A DNA stretch of 64,000 bases from Verrucomicrobiales bacterium. GTDB taxonomy: Bacteria; Verrucomicrobiota; Verrucomicrobiia; Verrucomicrobiales; V1-33. The notes beneath the pieces were generated by a model, which worked only from the letters and a program-made list of their open reading frames with translations, did no database searches and had not been told where the DNA came from. The number at the start of each line of letters is the position of its first letter. The stretch's first letter is position 1. A program made the translations under genes and the position numbers. The stretch is taken from NCBI GenBank assembly GCA_018003315.1, contig JAGNEJ010000001.1:124001-188000 (forward strand), written 5' to 3'. Below are positions 18,301 through 27,000 of this stretch, one piece after another.

Positions 18301-19795
18301 GCAGCCCTGGTGGGATCGCGGCGGTGATTTCCTCCTGCTGCAATGCTTCCTCTTTGGTCCGGTCCGCAGTGGCGGCGGAATTCCAAGCCGCCACTGCCGG
18401 GGCGTTCCTGGATGCCACCGGCTGCCCGTTGAGCCAGGCTAGGAAGCCGTCGTCATAGCGCACCCGCAGACGCAGCGTCTGATAGGCGGACGGATTTGTC
18501 AGGGTGAAGGAAGCCCGGACGTAAAGGCTGGAAGCGTTTCCCTGCAGCGGTCCGGCCAGGCTGGTGGCAATGAAGGGCAGGTAGGACACCGCATGGACCT
18601 GCACCGCGTTGAGAAAAACATTGTGGCTGCTGGTGCTGCCGGCGGAAGCCGCCCGGCCCTGGAGGAGGATTTGTCCCGCGGCATTGGCGCGCACCGGCAG
18701 CACGACACTGCGGGCCTGAAAGGCGGCGTCATCCGCCAGTTGACCATCGCTGCCGTTGAAACTCAGGGCGGCGGACGCTCCTCCGGTGGCATCCGTCCAG
18801 ACCGCGGAGCGAAACGTGCTGCTGCTGCGGTCATAGGCATGCAGCGTCAGGAAATAGGCAGTGTCCGGCAGAATTCCCGCGCCGCTGAGGGTCACGTCCA
18901 TGCCCCTGGGGATGCCGTTGGTGAAGCTGCTGGTGCTGGCAAAGACAAAGTCCTCCGCGACATTGTTCAGCGTGGCGCTGTTCGCCAGAATGTCCGCACC
19001 GCCGCCGCTGCGGTTGCGGGTGGCCAGCACCAGCCCGGCTCCCACGGCATCCAGTTTCAGTGTCACACCGCCGGCGGTCACGGAGGCGCTTGACGTGGAA
19101 CTGGATCCGCTTTCCGGAAGGGTGGAAAAGCTCAACCCCGTCCAGCCCGCCGGAGCCGGAATGGAACCCGCGGAGGTGGGGGTTTTGATGTCCAGCCGCG
19201 CCACCGGCGCTGCGGAGTCGAATCCCAGACCGGTGGCACTGCCCGTCCAGGAACCGTCGTCGAAACCCAGGCCGGTCCAGGCGGACCCCAGCGAATCATT
19301 GCCCGGAACATGCCATTTGACCTCTGCACCCTCAGCGAGTGCCACGGTGTTCACGGAAGCCCCCGTCTGATAGGCCCAGGACACGTTTCGGCGCAGTTTG
19401 GGAAAGGGGTTGAATTCGCTCGCCCGGGTGAAGCCGTCCGGCATGACCAGCGCCAGGTATTCCCCATCAGGATTGAGTTTGAAATTGGCATGCAGTTCCA
19501 TCCCCGCCACCGCCCGGTTCTTGCCGGATGCAAAAACAACCAGTCGTGCCCCGGCGGCAAGCGTTTGCGATGGAAACCGCCATTTGGCAGGCAACGCGGG
19601 ATCATCCGTCAGCGACCATCCGTCCAGTGAAACGGCTGCCGCTTCGTTATTGTAAATTTCTATCCAGCCCGGGGAGTTGAAGTCGGCATCCTGCAGTCCT
19701 CCTTCGTTTTCCGGCAGGATTTCCGAGATTTCGAGGGCGGCACAGGCAACCGGCAGGCAACCGCCGGCAAAGAGAGCAAAAAGAATCCGGTTCAT
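15338..19795 (-). CDS. Giant exported CotH/lamin-tail-domain protein (1485 residues)
   Basis: The start at 19795 (MNRILFALFAGGCLPVACA) gives a signal peptide. Domains in order by eye: a lamin-tail domain (about 20-130: SPGWIEIYNNEAAAVSLDGW); a beta-sandwich segment with VRYDDGFLAWLNGQPVASRN (about 450); a chitobiase/HEX C-terminal-like repeat (CPTPGAEIRYTLDGSVP, about 580-620); a CotH kinase-like domain (about 745-1065: EIHGNSSRRPWRMQ, YVHVVINGLYWGVYDVAEHI, YRWLAWDQEIALDNH); a second HEX-like repeat (TPGSAIYYTTDGSDPR, about 1140); a second lamin-tail domain (KIHYNPATSSDHEFLELVNF, about 1215-1305); a DADGDDSPAGLEAAFGT motif and a terminal beta module ending HFVRVRLVP. CotH proteins are atypical protein kinases, and secreted ones in this phylum are uncharacterised. 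It is probably surface or matrix material. Confidence 0.9.
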   Translation of the reverse strand: MNRILFALFAGGCLPVACAALEISEILPENEGGLQDADFNSPGWIEIYNNEAAAVSLDGWSLTDDPALPAKWRFPSQTLAAGARLVVFASGKNRAVAGMELHANFKLNPDGEYLALVMPDGFTRASEFNPFPKLRRNVSWAYQTGASVNTVALAEGAEVKWHVPGNDSLGSAWTGLGFDDGSWTGSATGLGFDSAAPVARLDIKTPTSAGSIPAPAGWTGLSFSTLPESGSSSTSSASVTAGGVTLKLDAVGAGLVLATRNRSGGGADILANSATLNNVAEDFVFASTSSFTNGIPRGMDVTLSGAGILPDTAYFLTLHAYDRSSSTFRSAVWTDATGGASAALSFNGSDGQLADDAAFQARSVVLPVRANAAGQILLQGRAASAGSTSSHNVFLNAVQVHAVSYLPFIATSLAGPLQGNASSLYVRASFTLTNPSAYQTLRLRVRYDDGFLAWLNGQPVASRNAPAVAAWNSAATADRTKEEALQQEEITAAIPPGLLVSGVNVVAFQGLKQGASDGDFLLLPTVDLAGTLPPGGVYYATPTPGAANDSPSTGLVGDTAFSVDRRYFSAPFTTAITCPTPGAEIRYTLDGSVPTATTGSIYTAPLTISSTTVVRAAAFVPGWIPSNAVAQSYLLASAIAAQPASPPGWPATWGNNSEVNSNDGAGDGTVPANYAMDQRVAAGALDGYGIADALQSIPTLSIALNPADFLGANGIYQNPQSSGAAWERDCSVEMINPAAADEGFHETCRIEIHGNSSRRPWRMQKHSLRLSFKGQSGSTKLRYRFFPGSGASGFDKLVLRATFTDGWGLVSWDPARYRPDDSVMMRDVWVRRTWESMGNLSPQSRYVHVVINGLYWGVYDVAEHIDADFLALHEGGEPADFEVVPDFVDPDSSPASAWKSMFNAAAAGLASPAAYAAIQQWLDPVNFADYYLMHQFCEAEDWPHHNGAAWRRKSAGAQYRWLAWDQEIALDNHSINRISSGAPNTSTARTPGPLWNALRANAEWRLLVADRAHFLLNNGGPLSVLNCQNRWMQLAAQLDKAIVAESARWGDTAVETPYGNTESRPGVPLKNPYLRETDWLPTVLSVRDSWLPSLHERANSFALITRLASQNPRLWPATEPPVLAKHGGIVSVGYSLTMTAPTPGSAIYYTTDGSDPRQAVTGNAVGSLYTLPPALTQSAVVRARAVTGTPGSGSEIWSALTVARFVVGAPASAASLAVSKIHYNPATSSDHEFLELVNFSSEDVDLSGCSFSGITFTFPQGTVLAAGARLLVVRNLAAFAGQFGPGLPVAGQFVGALDNVGEEIALTNPKGADIFRFAFDDQAPWPTDADGGGLALVFQRPGSSDAPGDPASWRPSRVAGGLPGADDRQLPAGDPAADADGDDSPAGLEAAFGTSDISGSVRPEFSVLVSPAGEALLVSFRHAPWQTTGRLVPENSESLAAWTTAGNSLVSRVLTADGSVEDLWRVPLPTGSETPRHFVRVRLVP

Positions 19796-19952
19796 TTTGA
19801 GCAGAAGGGGGCACGGGGAGAAAGCGGCCGTATTCTGCCTGAACCACGCCCGGGGAGAGAAGTGGAAATTTCCGCTTCCTGCCGCCGGCCTGCGCACCGG
19901 CCGGGATGAGTGGTTCCCGGAAGATGTTTCCGGGGGCGGCCAAAGCGTACAT

Positions 19953-20747
19953 TTACTCTGTCGGGAGCCCGAAAAACTCCCGTGCGGCAGCAGAGGTTTC
20001 CCGGGCCAGGGTCTCCAGCGAAACTCCCTGCGCCCTGGCAATGGCTTCCGCCGTGTGGCGCAGGTGGGCGGGTTCGCAGCGGCGTCCGCGCACCGGTAGC
20101 GGGCTCAGATACGGGGAGTCCGTTTCCAGCATGAAACGGCCGGCGCTGGCCTGGCGGGCGCATTCCAGGACCTCCGGGGCCTTTGGATAGGTGGCGATGC
20201 CGGTGAAGGAGATGAGGTGCCCCTGCTCCACCAGCGGCAGGGCATCGGTCCACGGATTGACAAAACAATGAAACTGCGCGCGGAGCTGTCCGGAAAAATG
20301 GGCCACCATGTCAGTGCAGTCGGCAAAACTGTTGCGCTGGTGCACCACGATGTTTTTGCCGAGTGCCGACGCCATCTGCATCTGGCGCAGAAAAACCTCC
20401 GCCTGCAGGGCTTTGTATTCCTCCCAACTGGTGCCGGACGGCGGGGCGTGGAAATAATCCAGTCCGATTTCACCGATGGCAACGACGCGCGGGTGCTGGG
20501 CCAGCCGGAAAATTTCCTCCTGCCAGTTTTCCCCGCCGGTCTCTGAAACGTAACAGGGATGAATGCCGACGGTGGCATGGACGTTTGGCCAGGCCTCCGC
20601 CAGTTCCACGCACCGGCGGGAACTCGCAACATCACAACCCACCGCAATCACCGTGGTGACGCCGGCCTCCGCCGCGCGGGCAAGGACGCCGGGGAGGTCA
20701 TGGGCGAATTTGTCCGAATCCAGATGCGCGTGGGTGTCGATGAACAT
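19953..20747 (-). CDS. tatD: TatD-family metal-dependent deoxyribonuclease
   Basis: The start at 20747 gives MFIDTHAHLDSDKFAHDLPG, the family N-terminus (264 residues); an upstream in-frame start adds only 11 non-family residues. Metal ligands of the TatD amidohydrolase barrel are visible: HAH at 6-8, Glu in AIGEIGLDYF, His in NIVVHQRN, His in QFHCFVNP (where GHxF is common) and Asp in MLETDSPYL. It is a cytoplasmic nuclease (3'-5' DNase/RNase in characterised members). The gene begins just after the terminator of the Cys-rich gene, so it should have its own promoter. Confidence 0.93.
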   Translation of the reverse strand: MFIDTHAHLDSDKFAHDLPGVLARAAEAGVTTVIAVGCDVASSRRCVELAEAWPNVHATVGIHPCYVSETGGENWQEEIFRLAQHPRVVAIGEIGLDYFHAPPSGTSWEEYKALQAEVFLRQMQMASALGKNIVVHQRNSFADCTDMVAHFSGQLRAQFHCFVNPWTDALPLVEQGHLISFTGIATYPKAPEVLECARQASAGRFMLETDSPYLSPLPVRGRRCEPAHLRHTAEAIARAQGVSLETLARETSAAAREFFGLPTE

Positions 20748-20756
20748 GCGGGTTGG

Positions 20757-20797
20757 GAAAAAGAAAACGGTCCGGCACACCCATGGCGGCCGGACCG
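20757..20797 (-). terminator. Rho-independent terminator of the Cys-rich protein gene
   Basis: On the minus strand a 9-bp GC-rich stem (20789-20797 with 20768-20776, core CGGTCCGG/CCGGACCG, 12-base loop) is followed by TTTTCTTTTT (20767-20758). It sits 27 bases after the stop of the gene at 20824-21042 and just before the tatD start. Confidence 0.75.
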
Positions 20798-20823
20798 AAA
20801 CATGTCAGGAAACAGGATGGCGG

Positions 20824-21042
20824 TTACTGCTTTTTGTTTTTGCAGCAGCCGGCAGTGCCTGCCTTGTCACAGCATTTTTTATCCTTGTTCTTGCAGCAGC
20901 CGGAGCCGCCCGCTTTGGAACAGCATTTTTCGGTGCCGGCATTGGCGCAGCATTTCTGTTCCGTGGTGGTGGTGCAGTTGCAAAGCAGTGCCATTGCACC
21001 GACGCCGCAAACGGTAATGAGGATGGATTTGAGCAAATTCAT
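20824..21042 (-). CDS. Small exported protein with cysteine-pair repeats (metallothionein-like)
   Basis: 72 residues: a hydrophobic export signal (LLKSILITVCGVGAMALLCN), then five CC pairs in about 45 residues. The C-terminal part is two near-identical 17-residue units, KCCSKAGGSGCCKNKDK and KCCDKAGTAGCCKNKKQ, preceded by a shorter KCCANAGTE. The remaining residues are almost all Lys, Gly, Ala, Thr, Ser and Asn. Ten paired Cys in a small polar chain suggest thiolate metal binding or a disulfide-laced surface peptide. The sequence LLCNC after the hydrophobic core resembles a lipobox but lacks the usual small residue at -1, so lipidation is uncertain. It has its own terminator. I do not recognise a named family. 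Confidence 0.75.
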   Translation of the reverse strand: MNLLKSILITVCGVGAMALLCNCTTTTEQKCCANAGTEKCCSKAGGSGCCKNKDKKCCDKAGTAGCCKNKKQ

Positions 21043-21094
21043 GGTGCGGCAGTCCTACCTGATGGACGCAGGTCTGTCAACGAATGGAACGCAG

Positions 21095-24000
21095 TCACGG
21101 CGGCGGCAACAGGACAATTCGGTAGAACCGCCTGTCCGCAGCACCGGCATTCGGATCGGTGAAGGTGAGCGTCGCTCCGCCCGCCGCCTGGGTTCCCAGC
21201 ACACTCCAGACATTGAGGTCGGCGCTGGCTTCGGCGCGGTAACTGCGTCCGGGAATGCTGTTGACCACGATGGCCTGAGTGCCGCCTCCCAGGGAATGGG
21301 AACTGTAGGTGACGAGAATGTTGCTGGCTCCAGGGGTTGGTTCTGTCAGGGTGTAAATTCCGGCGGTGCCGTCCGCAAAGCGGCCTTCAGTGACATCCGG
21401 CTGCTGGGGGCCGAACACCAGAGAGTCCATGAGAGTTCCGTCCGGTGCGGTGAGGAGCAGCGCTTCGCCCATGGTGCTCAGTTTGAAATCCACGTGCAGG
21501 TTGGCGGGATCGTTCTGGGTGCTGCTGCTGTCCGCCCAGATCCGGAGAAATCCTCCCGCGGGAATGCTGAAGCCGGCGGGAATGCGGCTTTTTGACGGGT
21601 TGTTCAGATCATCCGACACATACCAGCCTGCGAGGCTAACGGGGTTGGCTGAAGGATTGAAAATCTCGAGCCAGTCCTCGTAGTTTCCGTCCGCCGGATC
21701 GACGATGCCGGAATTGTTCTGGGCGAGCCATTCGTTGATGCGGAGCGCGGCCCAGGTGGTGGTGCCGGTAAAGGTGGCGGTGACCGGACCGAAGGTGCCG
21801 ATGATGCTGCCACTGGCGTCCCGCGCCGTGCCGTTGAGGGTGTTGATTCCGGAGACCAGCGGCACATCGATCGTCCATGCGGTGACGCTCGTCCAGCGGA
21901 CGGGGTAGGCGAGGCCGTTGATTTCGATGGAATCCACACAGACGGGGGCGGTACCGGTCATGGTCAGGGTTTCGTTCGCGGTGGTGGTGTCCAGCGGGCT
22001 CGTCACCGCCAGAGCGGCGGTCGGAACCACGCTGAGCAGGTAGGCGCGCCGGGAACTGATGTAGCTTTTCATGGCATCCGGTGCCGCGGCGGGGATGCCG
22101 TTGGCGATGAAATCCGCGTGCCGTGCATCGATGAATGGATCCGCCGCGCCGGAGGCCAGCGGTCCGTTGGCCGCGTCCAATGCTCCACAGAGGTATTCCC
22201 GGCGGAAGGCGGGGGTGTCCAGAAGTTTGCGGGTTTCCGGCTGGCCCCGGTCGGCATTGGCGGCATTGCCATCCGCGGCGAAAATGTCACTGCTGGGCGG
22301 GCGGGCGCTTTTGGTGCCAAAGGCAAAGTCCATGTCCCAGGCAAACTGCACCCATTTTCCGTTCAGCGGCTTGTAGGCGTAGCCGTTTTTGCCGCGTTCA
22401 TATCCGTAGGCGTCCCAGTTGCCAATGATGTGGTGGGCCAGAATGGTGCGCAGCCAGTTGCGCGTGTCCACCTGGGCTTCCACGCCGGTGACAAAGCTGA
22501 CATCCGTCGGCGTGTTCGGCGCATTCATGGCGCCCACGAGCGAAAAAACCGGCGCATAGTTGTTGGGGTCATCCTGGCCGCGGATCCGCCAGTTCCACCG
22601 GTAGCGGGCTGGTTTGCGAACACCGGACACCCCGTTGATGGTGGTGCTGGTCTCCGGCAGGTTGGCGTTCTGGTTGTTTTGCCCCTGCCCGGCGTCGTCG
22701 AATTCAAACCAGTCTTCGATCTTGTAAAGCGTTCCGTCCGGCTTGCTGCGCAGGTGCTGTTCCACGCTGCGTCCGCCAGGCTGCTGAGCGTCTTCATAGA
22801 CGAGGGCGCGGCGCGTGCCATTGATGAAGAAATGGACATGGCGCTTGTGCTGGGAATAGAGGCCCAGCTTGCGGCTCATCCAGAAGGCAGTGAGTTCCGC
22901 CTGGCACATGGGGTCGTCATTGAAGACTCCGCCGTCCTGCGCCTGCAGGACGAAATCCGTGGTGCCGAGGTGGGCGTCGTCAGGGTTGAACATCACTTCG
23001 TAGTCGGCCACGTTTCCAGACACCGGACTGGAAATGGCCGGCATGTGCCATGGGCTGCCGCTGTAGAGGGTGCTGACATTGTAAAAGACCCGGTGGTTTC
23101 CAAGCACAAAGGTGGCATCCAGCGGCTGATTGCTGTTTTTCTCACGAGCGGTCCACTCGGCAAGGGTCGCATTGGTCACCCAGAGGCGGTAGCTGCCCAG
23201 GCTGCCATACTGCGGCGCTTCCCCAAAGCGAACCAGACATTCCCGCGCCTGCAGGCTGGCCGGGAAGATCAGCGGATTGGGCGTGGGAAACGTGGCAGTG
23301 AGCGGACTGGCGGCGGCATCGGTGGCCTGTATTTTGAAGGCGATGAGCTTCCCCGCGGACTGTCCCGGAATGACAGCGCTGTAGATGCCGTCGCCGGCGA
23401 AGGCATCCCCGCCGCTGCCGTCGTCCTTCATCGAAACGGTGCTGGTGGCTCCGCTGTCGGTGTCGTTGCGCCAGAGCAGGCTGGCTGCACTGACATTGTC
23501 AGGATCCGAAATCCTCGCGGAAACGACGACGCTTTCACCCGCAGCCGGCAGCACCGGTGCGTGGACCACGTCGCTGACTGCCGGGGCGGTGTTGGCGGCG
23601 GTGATGCTGTTGACCATGCCCGGCGAGCCCAGATTGGTCGGAACATCCAGAACTCCGGGCAGTTCCAGACCGTTGCCCCGCACCCGCAGATGGAAATAAC
23701 GCGTGCCGCGCTGCCATTTGACCTTGGCGCTCAGAACGTAGTCGAGGTTGTCCGGCAGCGTGGTGGTCAGGGCGCTGCGCACCCGGTTGGCACCGGTGTC
23801 ACCGCGGTCGCTGGCCACCAATTTAAGACAGTTGGTTCCGGCTGCCGCGCCCGATGCCTGGAGAAGCGCCTGCTTTTGATCGCCCTGCGGGACCCATGCG
23901 CCGATGCCGGATTCAAAACCGCCGTTCGTCACATACTGGTTGACCCCGTTCATGATGGAAATTTCATCGACCAGGCACTCCCCGACGCCCTGGAGGAAGA

Positions 24001-27000
24001 ATTCCGCCCGGTTGGCGATGCCGTTGCCGCCGGGGTGGCGATAGTCCTGCCGCGCGGTGATGGTCAGGTTCGTGTAGGCTGCCTTGCTGCGTTCGTCGGA
24101 ATCTCCCCAGTTGGCAGCCAGGCGGTTGTCCGCCCGCGGATCCCGCAGTTCCAGGCTGGAACCGCCGCCGTCGGACCACAGGCCCCACCGTCCTCCGTCG
24201 CGGTAGGTTACTTCATCCGCCGTGGCAAAAGCAATGGCGCTGCCTCCCCCGGGCGGGGCATAGACCACCGGCAGCCGCAGGGAAATGCGACCGCCGCCAT
24301 TGGACAGGCTGCCGGTGAAATTCCCAATGCAATTGGCCGCATTCAATCCGGCATACCCCCGGGTGAGCAGATGAGCGGAATCGCTGGCGATCACCAGAAA
24401 CCCGCCGGCGGCAATGCTGGTGCCGGTTGGCAGGGTGAACGCAACGTCTCCGCCGAGGCTCCACCCGCTCAGATCCACGGTTTCGGCGCTGCGGTTGTAG
24501 AGTTCGATGTATTCATCGGCGCGGTCGTCTGAAATCGGATGGTACATGATTTCGTTGATGATGACCGCGCGGACTTTTTCATCCGCGTTGGCCGCTCCGG
24601 GCGTGGCACTGGCCAGTTCCCGCAGGCTGTGATCGCGGCTGACATTCACGTCCTGGCCGGTGAAGGAAAGGGCGTCGATCACGCGCACTCCAGGACGAAA
24701 CAGCCAGAGGCGTTCACCGTCCGAACCCAGTCCGAACCCCAGTTGTGTTTCGGTAAAGGCCAGATGCCCGCGGGCAGCGATCGTGGTGCCGGCGGGAATG
24801 GAAAAGCCGGAGCCCAGCGTGGCTCCATCTCCGATGAGCAGACCGCCGACATCGACCGGCGAACCGGTGGCGTTGAACAGTTCCACAAAGTCCTCCGCAG
24901 GCGACTCGGAATTGGCGAGAAATTCATTGATGCTCACGCCGCGCGCCGGATCGGCGACAAAGGGATCACGGCGTCCGGGAGAGCCGCCAAGGTCATTGCT
25001 CGCAGCCCACGCCCTGGCATCATTTTCGCCGTAGCTCGGTTTTGCCAGCACCAGGGAATGCCCCAGCCCGGCGGCGGCCACTGGCCAGGGGGCATCCTCG
25101 TGGTATTCGACCTCGCACATGGTGCTGCCGTTTTCATTTTCCAGGCGGAACTGCTCCCCGGAATTGGAAAGACTTCCGGTCCATGGGCCGAGCACGCCGG
25201 TGATGCCATAGGCCGCCTCCACATCCGCAGGAACCCTGGCAATGACCAGATAGCCACCTGCCGGAAGACTGATTCCAGCGGGAAGCGTGCAGGTGATGCC
25301 GCCTTTGAACTGCCATCCGGCGAGATCCTCCGGATAGGGTGCGGTGTTGTGCAGTTCCACAAATTCCAGTTCCCCCGCGCCATTGACGGCATTCGGGTTA
25401 TACATGATTTCGGAAATGACGACGTTGGAGAACCGGGTGCTGGGGCCGTCGGGTTCCACCGGCAGGGCAGGGTTGCTGACGATGCTCCCGCCGCTGACCT
25501 CTCCATAGTCGAAGAACGTTCCGGTGGTGCTGTCCGCGGAGGCGCTGCTGGTGAAAAGTCCCACGCTGACTGTTGCCGGCATGACCACGCTGCCGGAGCC
25601 CAGCGGGGTCCATGATTGACCGTCCAGACTGGCATAGGCGGTGAAGAGGTTTCCAGCCCGTTTCAAACGCAGCCAGGTGGACGGGTAGTTGGTCGGATAG
25701 CTGCCCGCGTGCGCCGCAGCGCCGTAAAAGGAATTCCGGGAACTGAAGAAGCATCCGCTGGGGCCCGGCGTGGCCACCGCGGCGGCAAACAGGTCTCCTT
25801 CCCCCGTGCCACTGCGCGCCATGATGCCTCCGCGGGCCCAGAGGTTGGAAAGGGACAGCGCCCCGAGCCGGACGTTGACATCAAAATCCCCCGTGCGGCT
25901 CTGCGATGCCAGAAAGACCTGGTCGGAAGTCCCGGTGGGTCCGGTACCATAACCGGTCAGGGAATATCCGCCTCCTGGCGCAGTGGACAGGGTTCCCGGG
26001 GGGATTCCGGCACCCAGGGTGGACAGGGTGAAGGGCGAGACCACAAAGGTCTTCTGGCTGTTGGGGACGATGGTGTTGGCCGCAGCGGAGCCATCCTGAA
26101 GATTGCTGACAGTCACGGTGTAGGCGTTTCCGGCGACCAGCGGCGTGGAGGTGGTCAGGCTGACGCTGCGGCGGTCAGGAGCCAGCAGCACGGTGGAAAT
26201 GACCACGCCGTCGGAAAGCGCATAGTTGGCCGGATTTCCTCCCGTGCCGGTGGTCACCGGTTCGGAGAGGGAAACCACCACCGTGGTGGCGTCGGTATTC
26301 TGCGCGGAGATCAGGGTCGGAGCCGTCAGGTCGGCGAGGACGCCCAGGGTGGCCGGGTTGCTGTCCACCGATGCCGGATTTCCCCCGACGGTGCCGGAGA
26401 CCCGGCAGAAAAACGTGCTTCCGCTGTCCGCTGGCGATGGAATGTAGGACCAGGTCAGGCTGGTAGCTCCGGGGATGGGTGAACCGTTTTGATACCACTG
26501 GGCGGTGAGGGGTTTCGGTCCGCTGACATCCGCCAGAAAGGTTGCCGCCTGCAATTCGTTCACCGTGGCATTCTGGGGATGCTGTGTGAAGGCGATGACT
26601 GACGGGGCAGGCGGCGGACTGTTAGGACCAGCCGCATAGTTTGCGGCAATTTCCGCCGCGCTCAGGGCGACGTTGTAAATGCGGAATTCATCGATCTCTC
26701 CTTGCATGAAGGGATCGGCATACAGGGAGCGGCCGAGATAGGCCTTCTGGATGCCGACCACGGAAAGCGGCGGCAGGATTCCGGGTGTTGGGTCCGCGAA
26801 AGTGGCTTCCGCCACCAGCACTCCGTTCAGATACATCTGCTCCCGGTTGCGGGTGGGATCGAAGATGGCCGCCAGGTGGACCCATCCCAGGTTGTCCAGC
26901 ACCGGAGTAGCGGTCAAGAACCGCTCGTTGGCACCGCCGGTCGTGTCCACAAAACTCATCCGCACGTCGTTGCCGCCGGAATGCGGGCTGAAGAACAGAT

